Assembly: GCA_947044365.1 (NCBI GenBank)
Contig: OX345649.1
Span: 4,865,905 to 4,929,904 of the forward strand
DNA length: 64,000 nt
Direction of reading: 5' to 3'
Origin: Petrosia ficiformis
Taxonomy: Eukaryota; Porifera; Demospongiae; Haplosclerida; Petrosiidae
Part shown: one piece after another, positions 1 through 12,600 of the stretch
Layout: each line of letters opens with the position of its first letter
How positions within the stretch are numbered: the first letter of the stretch is position 1
Position numbers and translations under genes: made by a program
The notes under the pieces: model-generated
Told to the model about the DNA's origin: nothing
The model's database searches: none
Seen by the model: the letters and a program-made list of their open reading frames with translations, nothing else

Positions 1-103
1 AAGGTTAGATGCTGAAGAATTTGTTTTTCACTAATCACAACAACTTCATTTCAAAATGTTTTCTTCAAAATAATAAGGACCAGACGATTTAATTACTTTA
101 CAG

Positions 104-259
104 CAGGGTGGGAAATAAGCCTACAACATCTGGTGAGCAATTCCGTCACCAGTGCTCACCACAGTACAACTAGCATGCATTGTCATGTCAAAATCTGGTG
201 CTCCTTTAGCTAATTTTGGTGCTCAAATGAGCACTGGAGCACTGTTATTTCCCACTCTG
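104..259. mobile_element. hAT-type MITE with perfect 8-bp target duplication
   Basis: Starts CAGGGTGGGAAATAA and ends TTATTTCCCACTCTG. CTTTACAG flanks it on both sides (96-103 and 260-267). An 8-bp duplication with a CAGGG terminus is the hAT signature. It is too short to encode transposase. Confidence 0.85.
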
Positions 260-699
260 CTTTACAGCAACACTGATGATGAAGATTGCAGTAAAGTATC
301 AAAACATCTTTTTACTTTTCTTTCAAAATAAAACACGAAGTCATTCTAACTAGTAAATCAGCATATCGTGTTAGGCTGCTAGCATTACACACAACAGACT
401 CTTTCTTTATCAAAATAACTATTTTATACAAAACCATTTCAATCAAAGGTGCATTATTTGGCCATTTTGAAAGAGGCCGGCAAATTAAATTTAGCATCGA
501 TCAATCATACGACGTCTTGGATAACATGTGACTTAAAAGGATAGTATAGCATTCTGGTAAGTAGGTCAAGCACTAGAAAATCCCCAAAATTTACCCGAAC
601 TTGAAAATCCTTAGCAAGAACACTGCATCTGATTAAAAATTATTTTGCACTAACAAAAATTGTTGATTTACGGAAATACAGTCACACACTACTCCTCAC

Positions 700-3600
700 C
701 TCTTCTAACATTTTACAGACCAGTAACCTAAGTGTAGAAGGAGGTACACTGTCTCCTGTATTATCATGTACATTACCAGCAGCCACTCCATATATCTGTA
801 ATTTATTACAATTAACAAAAAGAATAAATAAATTTTGATGTATAATAAAAATCTGCACCAATAACTATAACTAACTGTAACTGAAAATTGGCCAATAATG
901 GACACTTTTAGTTAGTTAACTAAAACTAAAAAAAACCCTTTTAGTAAACCTAAAATTTTAGTTAATTATAAGAGAAAACCAACATACTATAAAAGTGGTC
1001 ATTATTGTCATACTAAAACAACACTAGTACTAGATGTAATATCACTTGTAATTGTAATATAATTTATAAATCATATATACACATACCTGATAATAGTCAT
1101 CACAAAGTTTCTTAACTTCCTGATTGAAAGATGACTGCATTACAGCTTTGAGTAAATCAAGAGTCTTTGCTACATTGACTCCAGTTCCACCACGACTGTG
1201 AAATTAGAATGTAATTAAAATGTAATTGAAATGTATTTAGAATGTATGTAATTAGAATGTGTAATTACAATGTAATTGAAATGTAATTGAAATGTATTTT
1301 GAATGTGTGTAATTAGAATGTGTAATTAGAATGTAATTAAAATGTAATTGAAATGTATTTAGAAGGTATGTAATTAGAATGTGTAATTACAATGTAATTG
1401 AAATGTATTTTGAATGTGTGTAATTAGAATGTGTAATTACAATGTAATTTAAATGAAATTGAAATCTATTTAGAATGTGTGTAATTAGAATGTGTAATTA
1501 CAATGTAATTGAAATGTAATTGAAATGTATTTAGAATAGGGCTGGGAAAAAGGTTTGAATGTTCGAACCTTTGTTCGTTTGCTGCGTAGACTAGTACTCA
1601 TTATAAAGTAATAATCCAGTTTTGGAGGCTTTCTATAGGTAAGAGCCACATTGACAAAAACACGTGCGAAGTTGTTTTGCAACCTTGGTTCCGGCTCTAA
1701 TTTATCAGAAAGTGTAATTAGAATACAATTGGAATGTAATTAGATGTAATTGGAACGCAATTAGAATGTAATCAGAATGTAATTAGAATGCAATTAGATT
1801 GTGCAATTAGAATGTAATTGGAATGTAATTAGATGTAATTGGAACGTAATTAGAATGTAATTAGAATACAATTAGAATGTATTGGAATGTAATTTATACC
1901 ATAAAAGAAAAATTTTCAACCAGACAAAATTTCAGCTTGTTTCTTCAAGCTCAAATTTAATGTTAATTTTCGGCTGTATAAAATTTCGATTATGGGCGTG
2001 GTCAGTAATACCAAACAGACATGACGCTGACGTAAACGTCGTGTCTACGTGTTGTCAGTGTCAAAATAATGTGTAGCTACTCACTATCGCCTATGGTACG
2101 AGGTTATTATGTACATAAAGACATATGGAGTGCTGAGAAAGGAGAGGTCTTATGATGTGTTCGAGAGACGAATAACCACTACGATCCATATGCTTTCTCC
2201 TTCGGTGTAAACATGAGGTACGAACCTCTCTGCTTGGGTCGATTGGATTTGGGGCCATTAGTTGACGATTCTTCGTTTTTTTTCAGGCTTTTCTTCTTCT
2301 TTGGTGTCCACCTTACGAAAGTACTGTAACAGCACCATGTTTTTACCTCGTTCACGAGTAAGCTGCATAAATGCGTGGGAGAGTGGAAGAAACAGGTTAA
2401 AAATTAAATTTCGTCCTCACATCAACTAGTCGAACATTTCTACAGGCCGAATATTTCTACATTTACAGTTTCACAATTAAGAACTAGATTGATTATATTG
2501 TTCATCATGTCATCTAATCAAAGCACTAACTAAACATTGATTTACAGCTGGTCAATTGTTTACTTAGTCCATAGGCTCATCAAAGAAAACAACTGGTTTA
2601 TACATGGTGCATTCAAAACAACACTTTGACACTTCAATTTTAAACCTGTCTTAGAACAGGATCAAGAGATCTTGATTGAAACTAGCTATAATGATTAAAC
2701 TAAACAGTGATAATAATGGCATTCCTAGATATCTGAGAAATTAACAAGAATATGTAAACATTTAAAATGAGGCTTGTTTTCAGTATGGGTATGAGGCTAC
2801 TGTTTACTACTAAGTATGGATATGAATCTATACATGTACATGTAGTTACACCTACCATGTAGCTCTATGATAAGAGTGTGACTATACATGTACATGTAGC
2901 TCTGTGAAAAGGGTGTGACTATACATGTACATGTAGTTATACCTATGATAAGGGTGGGACTATACATGTACATGTAGTTATACTTACCATGAAGCTCTAT
3001 GATAAGGGTGTGACTATACATGTACATGTAGTTATACTTACCATGAAGCTCTATGATAAGGGTGTGACTATACATGTACATGTAGTTATACTTACCATGA
3101 AGCTCTATGATAAGGGTGTGACTATACATGTACATGTAGTTATACTTACCATGAAGCTCTATGATAAGGGTGTGACTATACATGTACATGTAGTTATACT
3201 TACCATGAAGCTCTATGATAAGGGTGTGACTATACATGTACATTTGTACATGTAGTTATACTTACCATGTAGCTCTATGATAAGGGTGCATAGCATACAC
3301 TGCAGCTCTGTGAACATGCCTACAAAAACAAACACACATGCTCATACATAATGTATGGTTGTAAAAGTTGCATATTATATCATGAAACATCAACCAACTA
3401 GGATTCCATTCCCAAAAGCTAAACATAAATTATTTATTTGAGTGAGATGAGGGTTCAGGCATCCATAATATACTGCTGTATGGGTGGACCTGGGTATTGT
3501 TAATATATCATCCATCCCTAGTGAGGGTTTCATATACATGTAAGAGTTTAGGGATATGGGTTCAGGCATCCATAATATACTGCTGTATGGGTGAGGGGTA

Positions 3601-6600
3601 TTGTTAATATATCATCCATCCCTAGTGAGGGTTTCATATACATGTAAGAGTTTAGGGATATGGGTTCAGGCATCCATAATATACTGCTGTATGGGTGAGG
3701 GGTATTGTTAAACCAAGTAAGGGATTCATATAAGGTGTTCAATTGACAAGTACTCAATTACTGTTAAAACTACTGTTGAACTACTGTAACGTCGAACTGA
3801 AACTACTTAGTAAATTCACTGTAATGTATGGTGACTGTTTATTGACATATACTGTACATGTAATGATATCAAACAAACCTGTGACGTTTAGGAAAATTAT
3901 GAGAAGACATATCAAGTGGCTACAATGAGAAAAATATATGAGCATGACATATTAGTATAGCACAGTGTAGTACAGTACAGTACAGTACAGAACAGTACAG
4001 TATAGTACAGTACAGTACAGTACAGTACAGTACAGTATATTACAGTACAGTACAGTACAGTACAGTATATTACAGTACAGTACAGTACAGTTACTACAGT
4101 ACAGTACAGTACAGTATATTACAGTACAGTACAGTACAGTAGAGTATAGTACAGTACAGTACAGTACAGTACAGTACAGTACAGTACAGTACAGTACAGT
4201 ACAGTAAAATACAGTACAGTACAGTACAGTACAGTACAGTACACTGAGTACAGTACATAACAGTACAGTATAGTATAGTACAGTAGAGTATAGTACAGTA
4301 GAGTATAGTACAGTACAGTACAGTATAGTACAGTACAGTAGAGTATAGTACAGTACAGTACAGTATAGTACAGTACAGTACAGTACAGTAGAGTATAGTA
4401 CAGTACAGTACAGTACACTGCAGTATATTACAGTACAGTACAGTACAGTACAGTTACTACAGTACAGTATAGTACAGTATATTACAGTACATAACAGTAC
4501 AGTAGAGTATAGTACAGTAGAGTATAGTACAGTATAGTACAGTATAGTACAGTACAGTAGAGTATAGTACAGTACAGTAGAGTATAGTACAGTACAGTAG
4601 AGTATAGTACAGTACAGTACAGTACAGTACAGTAGAGTAGAGTATAGTTCAGTACAGTACAGTACAGTACAGTACACTATACTATACTAAAGTACAGTAC
4701 AGTACACATACTATAAAGCCATTGCAAGCTCAAGTACATGTACTTTGCATGTATTGTTGTTAAGTCTGATTAGAATTTACTCTCCATGTGAGGCGAGATT
4801 AGCAAAGCAATTAACACATTTAAAGATACTGCTTTGATCCACATTTATACATGTACATGTACATGTAACTAAATGTACATGTACTTAACTACATGTACAT
4901 ATACATGTAGATAAGTAGTTTAATCACTTACAGCTGAAATAGCATTATCAGGTATTTTAACACAAGCAGAAGTGAAGGAGGCTATACCAGAGGGAACAGA
5001 AGTTGGGAGAATGCTCTTGAAATGTCCGACAGGTTTGTCAGGGGAAACACTCTCAGAGCATTCACGACTGCTAGAACCTGTTGACGAAAAACAGATACAA
5101 ATACATAACAAGATAACAGATCCTTATGGGTATTGAAAAAACTGTAAAGGAAATTATAATCACAAGAAATGACATTATTACACCTATTACAATATTAGAT
5201 ATCACTCAAAATTAACTGATATTGATACCAAACTAATGACCGATACCAATCCAATTATCAGTATCAATATTAAAAACTACAGGTACAAGCATCTGTCCAG
5301 AGTGCACAGTGTCGTGGGTTCGAATCCCACCTGAGGCAACTCATTTTCATTTTTTCATTTGCCTCAGGTCTCCGTCTTTCTTTCTTTCTTTCTTTCTTTC
5401 CATCTCGAGTGTTATCATGTATTTTAAATTGTGACACATGTACAAACTATGTACATGTATGTATATATGTACATACATGTATATTATACATACAGTTATA
5501 CATGAATAAATATACTCTGTTACACAAGTGCATTACATACGTAGGGCTGGAACGAAGGTTGCAAAACAACATTTGAAGCTTCGCACGTGTTTTTGTCAAT
5601 GTTCCTCCTACCTTGATTAGCCATAGAAAGTCTCTAAAACTGAATTAGTGCTTTATAATGAGTACTAGTCTTGTTCCTGTTGCTGTTTCTACTTGGATTT
5701 AGCATTGCTGGACTGAGAAATGAGACTGAAGCAGCCAACAACACAGCCTCAACTTTTCTGGAACAAGCCCACATTGTTAACCACACATTCAGATTGCACT
5801 AGTGCAAACATTAAAGTGGGCGTGGCAGTGAAGCTTTGAAGGGAGAAATTTAGCAAATGTGCACCAAATGAACAATGGTTCAAACATTCAAACCTTTCCC
5901 AGCCCTAATACAAATACATGTATGTATGTATGTATGTAGTATGTACATAAATATACCAGGGATGTTGTAATTGTAATTAGTAATTGTAATTAATTACAAT
6001 TAATTACTTTTCCCCAAGTAATTGTAATGGTAGTTGAAATTGAGATATTTTAAGGTGAAGTAATTGGTAATTGTAATTTAAATATTGTAATTGATTTGTT
6101 TGTTATGTGCATACAAGTCAGTTGTGCTCACTGAAAATGTTAATTTTATCACCATGTGATGCTCAATGAAGTGTTTGCTGCCAAATAACTTTGAGAACCT
6201 TGTATTTTTAAAAGTTAATGAACACATGGTCTAGAATTCTACATTGTAAATCGTTTTTTTTTTGTAATTGGAATTAGTAATTGATTACATTTTAAAAGTA
6301 ATGATTGCAATTTTTGCCACTAAAATCAATTAGTAATTGCAATTGTAATCATTACAAGAAATTTCACAAAGTAATTGAGTTGTAATGATTACATTTGCAA
6401 ATGTAATTACAACATCCCTGAAATATACTCAGTTACACAAGTACAATATGTATATAGTGTTTCTGGTATCATAGTGCTTCCACACTCTTTAGTAACATCA
6501 TATACCCCTGATACACTCCTCCACCCTTAGGAAACACTGCGTATGTACAAATGTATTTATACATACGTATATAATCATAATTATGTACATATATATACAT

Positions 6601-9600
6601 ACACAGTTACACACATACATGTGTATATAATATCACTTGTTTCTTGCTGGTTAACCACACTAACAAGATCAATGTAAATAAACATGACAAGTAACATAAA
6701 GATCTGTTGTCCAATCAAATCAGCTTACCAAATCTAAATGAATCTGTATTAAAGGATGAACAGACGATGCCACTCGTGGTCAGTTCTGAGTCAGAACCTG
6801 GGTATGGGGATGCTCCGTGTGATTCTATTGGTGATTCTGGTATTAAAGAATCCTTGGATATGTTCACTAGAAAAAAAAAAGAAGTACAGATCAGATATGT
6901 CATTCATATTTCATAACATGTAACTCAATTTGTGAAAACCAGACTTGTAATGTATATCAATTTTAAACAAACACTTACCTGAAAATACTCAGTATTCAAC
7001 CCCTTTTTACAGGAAGCCAAATAATGGTGTATAGGAGGAGCATTGTCTCATCTTCCTGGATACCAAATTTCCAGGGTGTGGAAACATTGAGCCAACTACC
7101 AAACATTTTGACCTATTTTCACTACTCTTGTCCTGCTCCCCATATACTTTGTATACAGTTTAGTTTCAATTTACCAGACATTCGCCAGATTTATTGGACA
7201 ATGTCCTGCTTGACTAGCTGTTTCCACACCACTGTCAAATGTCAAGCCTTTGTGTACTAATGACCAAATAAGGAGTTTTTAAAGATACACATTGTAAGCA
7301 TTTGATATAGTACAAGTGGTGGTTTGGGTCACACATACTGTATTAGTAATCCCAATGAATGGAGTAGACAAAGATGGTATATTTATGAATACAGATTGCA
7401 GAATATTTAAGATATAGTACAGAATACACACTGACAATTTACAATAAAGATAATGTACATGTACATGTGTATAATACAGAATTGGCAACACACTGACAGT
7501 ATGTAGAAAATGTACATGTACATGTGTATAATACAGAATTGTGACAGTATGTAGAAAATGTACATGTACATGTGTATAATACAGAATTGTCAACACACTG
7601 ACAGTATGTAGAAAATGTACATGTACATGTGTATAATACAGAATTGTCAACACACTGACAATATGTAGTAAAGAGAATGTACATGTACATGTGTATAATA
7701 CAGAATTGTCAACACACTGACAGTATATAGAAAATGTACATGTACATGTGTATAATACAGAATTGTCAACACACTGACAATATGTAGTAAAGAGAATGTA
7801 CATGTACATGTGTATAATACAGAATTGTCAACACACTGACAGTATGTAGAAAATGTACATGTACATGTGTATAATACAGAATTGTCAACACACTGACAAT
7901 ATGTAGTAAAGAGAATGTACATGTACATGTGTATAAATACAGAATTGTAAACAGAGGGGAATATTCCACTAGTGTACAACTTGACTCCCTGTAGCTACAC
8001 TGATATGTATAATTATATATATAATAGGCATCCTGTTACTAATTACACTATCCTGTAACATGTAATTACTATAATTAAAACAAAGAGTAGAGACATTCCA
8101 ACTTTATTCCATATAGCAGCTACATGTATATTGTACATCTACAGCAGATATGCTGTTGTTAAATTGTACATGTACTGGTATTAAGCAAAAAGTAATAAAT
8201 TAAGCCACTAAAAGGATGACAAACTAAATTTAGATAAGGATTCGTAATTGGACTACCCCCTCCAAAGAGACATTTCTCTTCCAACTACAGAAGTTTAAAA
8301 TGTCCCTAAAAGCAATCTCACAGCATAAATATTTCCTGGGAATGAAGGGAGATCTCACATCTCCTGCAACACAGCAAGCAGTCCTATCTTTTCCTATCAT
8401 ATAAAATCTACTAAAATGCAATCTCACAGCATAAACATTTCCTGGGAAGGGAGGGGGATGATCACACCCCTTTATAACAACACAGCATGCACTCTTATCT
8501 TACATTAAAATTCTCTATGAAACCTGATAGGGGAAATAAAACTTCCCATCTTTAGCTATACACAATTTAGGCACAGCATAATATCTGATAAAGGACACTC
8601 CACATTAAGGATATCACCACTTTGTACAAATATAATATACGTATTTGTGTTAAATGATCTCTAAACGAAGTACACAGGACATCTGACACTTCCAAGCAGG
8701 AGTTTTTGGATTTTTTGTTAGGGAGGGGAAAGAATGGATCATGTGAAGCACACTGTGGATTCTGGGGTCACAGAATGCTTATAGCTGAGATGTTGGTACA
8801 CATTGAAATAAATTTGAGGGAAAAATTAAGTTAGGGGGCTATATCTCCCCCTGCCTGTCTGACTCTCAAGGTGTCCTTTATAAAGAGGTTCCACGTTGTT
8901 TTTTTATGGCTCAAAGAACCATTCGGTGATCGCTTTCCAAACTAAATTTAAATATAATGTCAGTGTCACATACATGTATGTGCTGTATATTGTAGTTAAG
9001 GAAGCTGCATCATTCTAGGTCTAACTAATGTCACATACATGTATGTGCTGTATATTGTAGTTAAGGAAGCTGCATCATTCTAGGTCTAACTAATGTCACA
9101 TACATGTATGTGCTGTATATTGTAGTTAAGGAAGCTGCATCATTCTAGGTCTAACTAATGTCACATACATGTATGTGCTGTATATTGTAGTTAAGGAAGC
9201 TGCATCATTCTAGGTCTAACTAATGTCACATACATGTATGTGCTGTATATTGTAGTTAAGGAAGCTGCATCATTCTAGGTCTAACTAATGTCACATACAT
9301 GTATGTGCTGTATATTGTAGTTAAGGAAGCTGCATCATTCTAGGTCTAACTAATGTCACATACATGTATGTGCTGTATATTGTAGTTAAGGAAGCTGCAT
9401 CATTCTAGGTCTAACTAATGTCACATACATGTATGTGCTGTATATCGTAGTTAAGGAAGCTGCATCATTCTAGGTTTAACTAATGTCACATACATGTATG
9501 TGCTGTATATTGTAGTTAAGGAAGCTGCATCATTCTAGGTCTAACTAATGTCACATACATGTATGTGCTGTATATCGTAGTTAAGGAAGCTGCATCATTC

Positions 9601-12600
9601 TAGGTTTAACTAATGTCACATACATGTATGTGCTGTATATTGTAGTTAAGGAAGCTGCATCATTCTAGGTCTAACTAATGTCACATACATGTATGTGCTG
9701 TATATTGTAGTTAAGGAAGCTGCATCATTCTAGGTCTAACTAATGTCACATACATGTATGTGCTGTATATTGTAGTTAAGGAAGCTGCATCATTCTAGGT
9801 TTAACTAATGTCACATACATGTATGTGCTGTATATTGTAGTTAAGGAAGCTGCATCATTCTAGGTCTAACTAATGTCACATACATGTATGTGCTGTATAT
9901 TGTAGTTAAGGAAGCTGCATCATTCTAGGTCTAACTAATGTCACATACATGTATGTGCTGTATATCGTAGTTAAGGAAGCTGCATCATTCTAGGTTTAAC
10001 TAATGTCACATACATGTATGTGCTGTATATTGTAGTTAAGGAAGCTGCATCATTCTAGGTCTAACTAATGTCACATACATGTATGTGCTGTATATTGTAG
10101 TTAAGGAAGCTGCATCATTCTAGGTCTAACTAATGTCACATACATGTATGTGCTGTATATCGTAGTTAAGGAAGCTGCATCATTCTAGGTCTAACTAATG
10201 TCACATACATGTATGTGCTGTATATTGTAGTTAAGGAAGCTGCATCATTCTAGGTCTAACTAATGTCACATACATGTATGTGCTGTATATTGTAGTTAAG
10301 GAAGCTGCATCATTCTAGGTCTAACTAATGTCACATACATGTATGTGCTGTATATTGTAGTTAAGGAAGCTGCATCATTCTAGGTCTAACTAATGTCACA
10401 TACATGTATGTGCTGTATATCGTAGTTAAGGAAGCTGCATCATTCTAGGTCTAACTAATGTCACATACATGTATGTGCTGTATATTGTAGTTAAGGAAGC
10501 TGCATCATTCTAGGTTTAACTAATGTCACATACATGTATGTGCTGTATATCGTAGTTAAGGAAGCTGCATCATTCTAGGTCTAACTAATGTCACATACAT
10601 GTATGTGCTGTATATTGTAGTTAAGGAAGCTGCATCATTCTAGGTCTAACTAATGTCACATACATGTATGTGCTGTATATCGTAGTTAAGGAAGCTGCAT
10701 CATTCTAGGTCTAACTAATGTCACATACATGTATGTGCTGTATATTGTAGTTAAGGAAGCTGCATCATTCTAGGTCTAACTAATGTCACATACATGTATG
10801 TGCTGTATATCGTAGTTAAGGAAGCTGCATCATTCTAGGTCTAACTAATGTCACATACATGTATGTGCTGTATATTGTAGTTAAGGAAGCTGCATCATTC
10901 TAGGTCTAACTAATGTCACATACATGTATGTGCTGTATATCGTAGTTAAGGAAGCTGCATCATTCTAGGTCTAACTAATGTCACATACATGTATGTGCTG
11001 TATATTGTAGTTAAGGAAGCTGCATCATTCTAGGTCTAACTAATGTCACATACATGTATGTGCTGTATATTGTAGTTAAGGAAGCTGCATCATTCTAGGT
11101 CTAACTAATGTCACATACATGTATGTGCTGTATATCGTAGTTAAGGAAGCTGCATCATTCTAGGTCTAACTAATGTCACATACATGTATGTGCTGTATAT
11201 TGTAGTTAAGGAAGCTGCATCATTCTAGGTCTAACTAATGTCACATACATGTATGTGCTGTATATCGTAGTTAAGGAAGCTGCATCATTCTAGGTCTAAC
11301 TAATGTCACATACATGTACATGTATGTGCTGTATATTGTAGTTAAGGAAGCTGCATCATTCTAGGTCTAACTAATGGCTGTTTTAGGTGAAACATATTCC
11401 TCAGGTTCTAAAAGAATATTTAAATAGCAAAAAGACTGGATAATTAAAATAATAAATACTTGTATAATAATAGACTCTTGTGTTTCCGGCATTAGAAAGT
11501 TGATCTGAATGATGACATCAGCAATCTTGTTTAAAAAATTGAGCTACAGTACATTTCAAAAGAAACTTGTGAGTTTTGCGTGATAGCTCGAGTGAGCTGC
11601 TAACGAATGCTAATTGTTTTTGCGCTAAATTCTCTCTCGAGAATGCGTATGCGCATTGAAAATATTGAAAATATTTGCGCGTTAGCGTTTAATTGCGTGT
11701 GGCTCTCTCGTGAACTCGCAAGTTTCTTTTGAGAACCACTTCACTAGTGTTGTTATAGTATGACATTAATGACCACTTTTAGTTATAGTTAACTAAAACA
11801 ACATCAGTACCTGGTTAGTTATTAAGTTAACCTTACATTGATTGTGTACTGTCTGTGGAATGGGATAATCATGTTCTGATTGTGTGTCCATTTCATCATC
11901 TTCATCCTCTGATATCATCTGTTCATTAGCTTGTAGCATGGAGGATGAAATTTCTGGCCTGCGAAACAATTTTAAAATATGTAAGATACAGTGTATATGC
12001 TGAGTGAGGTCTAACATATAAAACATGGTTAAGAGGTGTATATGCTAGACATACCATCTAGAGGTTTATGTGGATATAACCTGAGTCCTGTAGAGTCAAG
12101 GGTACATGTATATCCACATGCATGTACATGTACATGTAAGTCTAGAAAGTCTAATTATAAGGTTATCATGAATGTAAACAAACTTTACACTAAATTACAT
12201 AATACACGGTACTTAGCTACATGTACATGTACATGTACATGTACTTATAACAAAACATTGCTTATAGTAAAGTGTTATGGTTATATTGTGGACACAGTCT
12301 ATTCAAATTACATAATAAGCCATCTAAAAATAAGACAAGAGAATTACAAGCTGCTTTAGCACATCTAAAAGTGTCTCTCTATTTTTAGTGTCTGGAAGAG
12401 GACACTTAATCCATTGGTCTAGATTACATGTGCTGTTGAGTGGACACTTAATCCATTGGTCTAGATTGCATGTGCTGTTGAGTGGACACTTACTCCATTG
12501 GTCTAGATTGCAGGAGCTGTTGAGTGGACACTTAATCCATTGGTCTAGATTGCAGGAGCTGTTGAGTGGACACTTACTCCATTGGTCTAGATTGCATGTG

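Noticed and set aside
2797..3255. Open frames on both strands through the 54-bp array
   Set aside because: Same effect of a repeat period divisible by three; the real exon uses another frame.
3952..4677. 241-codon open frame on the minus strand
   Set aside because: It is a frame through the (TACAG)n array; the pentanucleotide lacks stops in several frames.
5285..5340. tRNA gene
   Set aside because: Only the T-arm is convincing; the 5' half does not fold into a cloverleaf, so a SINE fragment fits better.
8570..8894. Full pogo-type MITE
   Set aside because: Only the right terminus at 8866-8894 matches; the AAAGGACACTCC near 8590 is too weak to be its left end.
8964..11377. CRISPR array
   Set aside because: Units are contiguous 65-bp repeats without unique spacers, in eukaryotic intron sequence.
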